A stretch of DNA of 15,226 bases from an uncultured Pleurocapsa sp. GTDB lineage: Bacteria; Cyanobacteriota; Cyanobacteriia; Cyanobacteriales; Xenococcaceae. The stretch lies in NCBI GenBank assembly GCA_937884735.1, contig CAKZYI010000620.1, forward strand, positions 1 to 15,226, in the 5' to 3' direction. Both the position numbers and the translations under genes were made by a program. Of the stretch, positions 13,028 to 15,226 are shown one piece after another (the first letter of the stretch is position 1; every line of letters begins with the position of its first letter). The notes beneath the pieces were generated by a model. It searched no databases. It saw only the letters and a program-made list of their open reading frames with translations, and was not told the origin of the DNA.

Positions 13028-15226
13028 TTAAAAGTCTGTAAAATCGTCTACTGTTACGTTTGTTGCAGTAGTATTGTAGACAGTTGCCAATACATTGCTG
13101 CCAGAGGAAATAGTCGTAGATGTACCGCTTTGAGCAATAGTTAATTCGCTGGTAAATACATCCCCCACAGTACTATTGCTAAAGCTAGAGAGTTCCAGAC
13201 CAAATTTGTCTATATCGTCGGTATAGTCATAGATGATATTGTTAGCGTCTCCTTTAGAAAGAACAAACAAATCTGAGCCGCCAAAACCCGAAAGACGATC
13301 TGCACCAGCACCACCATCAAGGGTGTCATTTCCTGCACCACCCAATAGAGTGTCCGCACCAGCATCCCCAGATAGAGTATCCGAGCCTTCGTCTCCCATG
13401 AGAAAATCGTCCCCATCTCCTCCAGAGATATTGTCGTCGTCTATACCACCATTAATAAAATCATCATTAGCACCGCCATTCAAGACATCATCGCCACTAT
13501 CGCCATGAAGCCTATCTGCATCGCCATTGCCATCTATAGAATCATTGCCTTGCGCCCCAATAATGGTATCCGCGCCACTACTGCCATTAAGAGAATCATT
13601 TAAAGAGGTTCCCGTATATTCTGTTGAGCCAGTAACGGTTATGGGTAAAGGATCGATTGCAATATTTCCCGTAGCAGTATCTTCACTAAAGGCAGTGATT
13701 GAGCCATTACTACTAGCATCTGCAATAGCTCCTGCCGTACCATTAGTTTTATCCCACAGACGGAAGGTAAAATTTGATTCTCCTTTATAGCCCGCATTAG
13801 GAACAAAACGCATCATATCGTTACTAGACAGTAACAAGGCATTGCTATTGCTAACAGAGCCAAAATCAGTCCAGGTAGTGTTGCCATTTGCCTGATATTG
13901 CCAAGTACCATTAGCATCATCCACCGCAGTTACGGCGATCGCTTTTACTGCGCCATTAGGATCTACTACACTATCATCAGGAATAATATTGCCAACCTTA
14001 TCTCCTGGGGGGTTGGTTTCGTTTTCTTCTATAGTAGTCAGACTATATTTGGGAGTTTGATTTAAGAAATAATAGAAAGTTCCATTACTTTCGCCGACTA
14101 CGGCTTCTAAGTCATCATCCCCATCTACATCAACAAAGCTAGGGCTAGTGGCAGTTCCTAAATCTACGTCGTTTAAAGGATGACCATCGTCTAACATCAA
14201 AACAAAAGCAGGATTATTATTAGAGCCAGTATTTTCTAGATAACTCATCTCGCCATGACTACCTCTACCTACTAAAGCATCGAGATCGCCATCATTATCT
14301 ATATCGGCAAAACTGGCATTACTCTTTTCGCCAACGGGCTGATTATTGAAAGGATTATCTGTACTAGTTCGTTCTACAAATGTAGAATTGCTGCTGTTGC
14401 CTGTATTTTCATAATATTTTAGATAAAAAGTATCGTTGCCCAGGACAAGATCTAAATCGCCATCATTATCAAGATCGACAAAGGTAGGACTACTATCGCT
14501 GGTTGCACTTATGCCATTAACAGGGCTATCTGTTCCTGTAACTAAGCTAAAGGCGGGATTATTAACATCTCCCGTATTTTGATAGTAGTTAAGGGAGCCA
14601 TCTGCTGAACCAATAATGGCATCAAGCTTGCCATCCCCATCAAGATCGGCAAAACTGGGAGTACTTGTATCACCAACGTCTATGCCATCAAAAGGATTGT
14701 TTGTTTGCTCCGTGTAAATAGGATTGGTGCTAGTACCTGTATTTCTAAAATAGCTAACAGTGCCATCTCCTTTTCCAACAATTAGATCTGGGTCGCCATC
14801 ATCATCGAGATCGGCAAAACTAGGACTGCTTTTAGTACCGACATCTATATTGTTGAAAGGACTATCTGTACCTGTTTTATCTACAAGGGGATTAATAAAC
14901 TCAGGGGCAGCATTATCGTTAATAAAGTAGCGGATGTCACCAGCATTACTATTGCCAATCACTACATCAGAGTCGCCATCCCCATCAAGATCGACTAATT
15001 CGGGGTGAGCAGAAGAATTAATGTCTTCCCCATCAAGAGGATTACCTGTACCCGTTCTTTCAATAAAAGCAGGGCTACTGGTAGAACCTGTATTTTCGTA
15101 ATACTTAATCGTGCCATCCGATGCGCCAATTAAGGCATCAAGATCGCTATCAAAATCTACATCGGAAAAGATAGGAATGCAAGAGCAAAAAACTATAAAT
15201 CAATCGAAAGGATAATCAGTACCGGT
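13028..15226 (-). CDS. Large secreted FG-GAP/VCBS-repeat plus RTX calcium-binding protein, 5'-incomplete, one in-frame TGA near the edge
   Basis: C-terminal part of an exported giant. Seven FG-GAP/VCBS units of about 55-60 residues lie between about 15170 and 14060, each with a DxDxDGD calcium loop (DLDDDGDPDLIVG, DLDNDGDLDLVLG) followed by YYxNTG. Next come a Ser/Asn-rich beta domain with TWQYQANGNTTW and FTFRLWDKTNGTAG (about 14000-13720), and RTX nonapeptides (about 13615-13270: GGAGNDTLDG, GDGDDFLMG, ending GFGGSDLFVLSKGDA). A short C-terminal domain ends VDDFTDF. This plan implies type I secretion and calcium-dependent folding outside the cell. The frame runs to the window edge but meets a TGA at 15200-15202. 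Repeat sequence (TGTDYPFD) resumes in the same frame beyond it. I treat this as one gene interrupted by mutation or sequence error. Without the TGA the first GTG or ATG in frame cannot be trusted as a start. Confidence 0.82.
13268..13615 (-). repeat. RTX (haemolysin-type) nonapeptide repeat region
   Basis: About twelve tandem glycine/aspartate-rich nonapeptide-like units of the form GGxGxDxLx, including LSGDAGADTLLGGAGNDTLD. The consensus is broken in places (GGIDDDNISG), as is normal at such arrays. Each pair of turns would bind calcium. Confidence 0.85.
14060..15175 (-). repeat. Tandem FG-GAP/VCBS protein repeats (seven units visible)
   Basis: Units are spaced about 165-180 bases apart. 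Each encodes F(A/V)D(L/I/V)DxDGD, a (L/I)(V/I)G strand, a YxxNTG strand and an NPF(N/D)xIDVG-like linker before the next PSF. They are well diverged at the DNA level, so this is an old array rather than a recent duplication. Confidence 0.8.

Noticed and set aside
13233..13790. Plus-strand Pro/Ser-rich frames opposite the RTX region
   Set aside because: Antisense of Gly/Asp repeat codons gives Ser/Pro-rich frames; not real genes.
13268..15175. DNA tandem repeats such as phase-variable microsatellites
   Set aside because: The repeats are at protein level and diverged in DNA; no slippage-prone short tracts were seen.

Overview
The window is a piece of cyanobacterial chromosome. At least fifteen copies of the HIP1 octamer GCGATCGC occur in 15.2 kb, inside genes and between them. 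The gene content agrees: cyanobacterial-style NB-ARC and Ser/Thr kinase proteins, a PEP-CTERM variant sorting tail, a DUF4114 protein, an FG-GAP/RTX giant and stem-loop intergenic repeats. AT-rich spacers and the protein style would suit a large-genome colonial or filamentous lineage (for example Pleurocapsales), but this lineage call is a guess. Both ends of the window cut through genes.

Layout, left to right. (1) 2-718, plus: C-terminal part of an MbnH/MauG-like di-heme enzyme, followed by a spacer with three consecutive hairpins. (2) 950-2201, minus: a small coiled-coil protein, a small secreted Cys-rich protein and a VOC/glyoxalase-fold protein. (3) 2202-2807: AT-rich, gene-poor. (4) 2808-4127, plus: two secreted proteins, one tiny and one with DUF4114 and an Ig-like domain. 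(5) 4173-6957, minus: an XRE-HTH/NB-ARC STAND ATPase followed after 7 nt by a membrane Ser/Thr kinase with an N-terminal Cys motif and an exported DUF2690-like domain. (6) 6958-7531: spacer with a strong hairpin and a second 'attagct' repeat. (7) 7532-10233, minus: lgt, cobM and a CysQ/inositol-monophosphatase-family phosphatase, a housekeeping run. (8) 10431-12314, minus: the two membrane subunits (QM) of a TRAP transporter with no binding protein beside them. (9) 12469-15226, minus: a PFEP-type PEP-CTERM surface protein and, upstream of it, the C-terminal part of a large FG-GAP/VCBS plus RTX calcium-binding protein that has one in-frame TGA 27 bases from the window edge.

How the genes fit together: much of the accessory content faces the cell surface (two small secreted proteins, the DUF4114 protein, the PEP-CTERM protein, the RTX giant and the kinase's exported domain). 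The most system-like unit is the tightly spaced STAND ATPase and kinase pair. The ATPase has no recognisable sensor repeats, and the kinase has an EFG in place of DFG and a degenerate glycine loop. I saw no tRNA, rRNA, CRISPR array, transposase or integrase.
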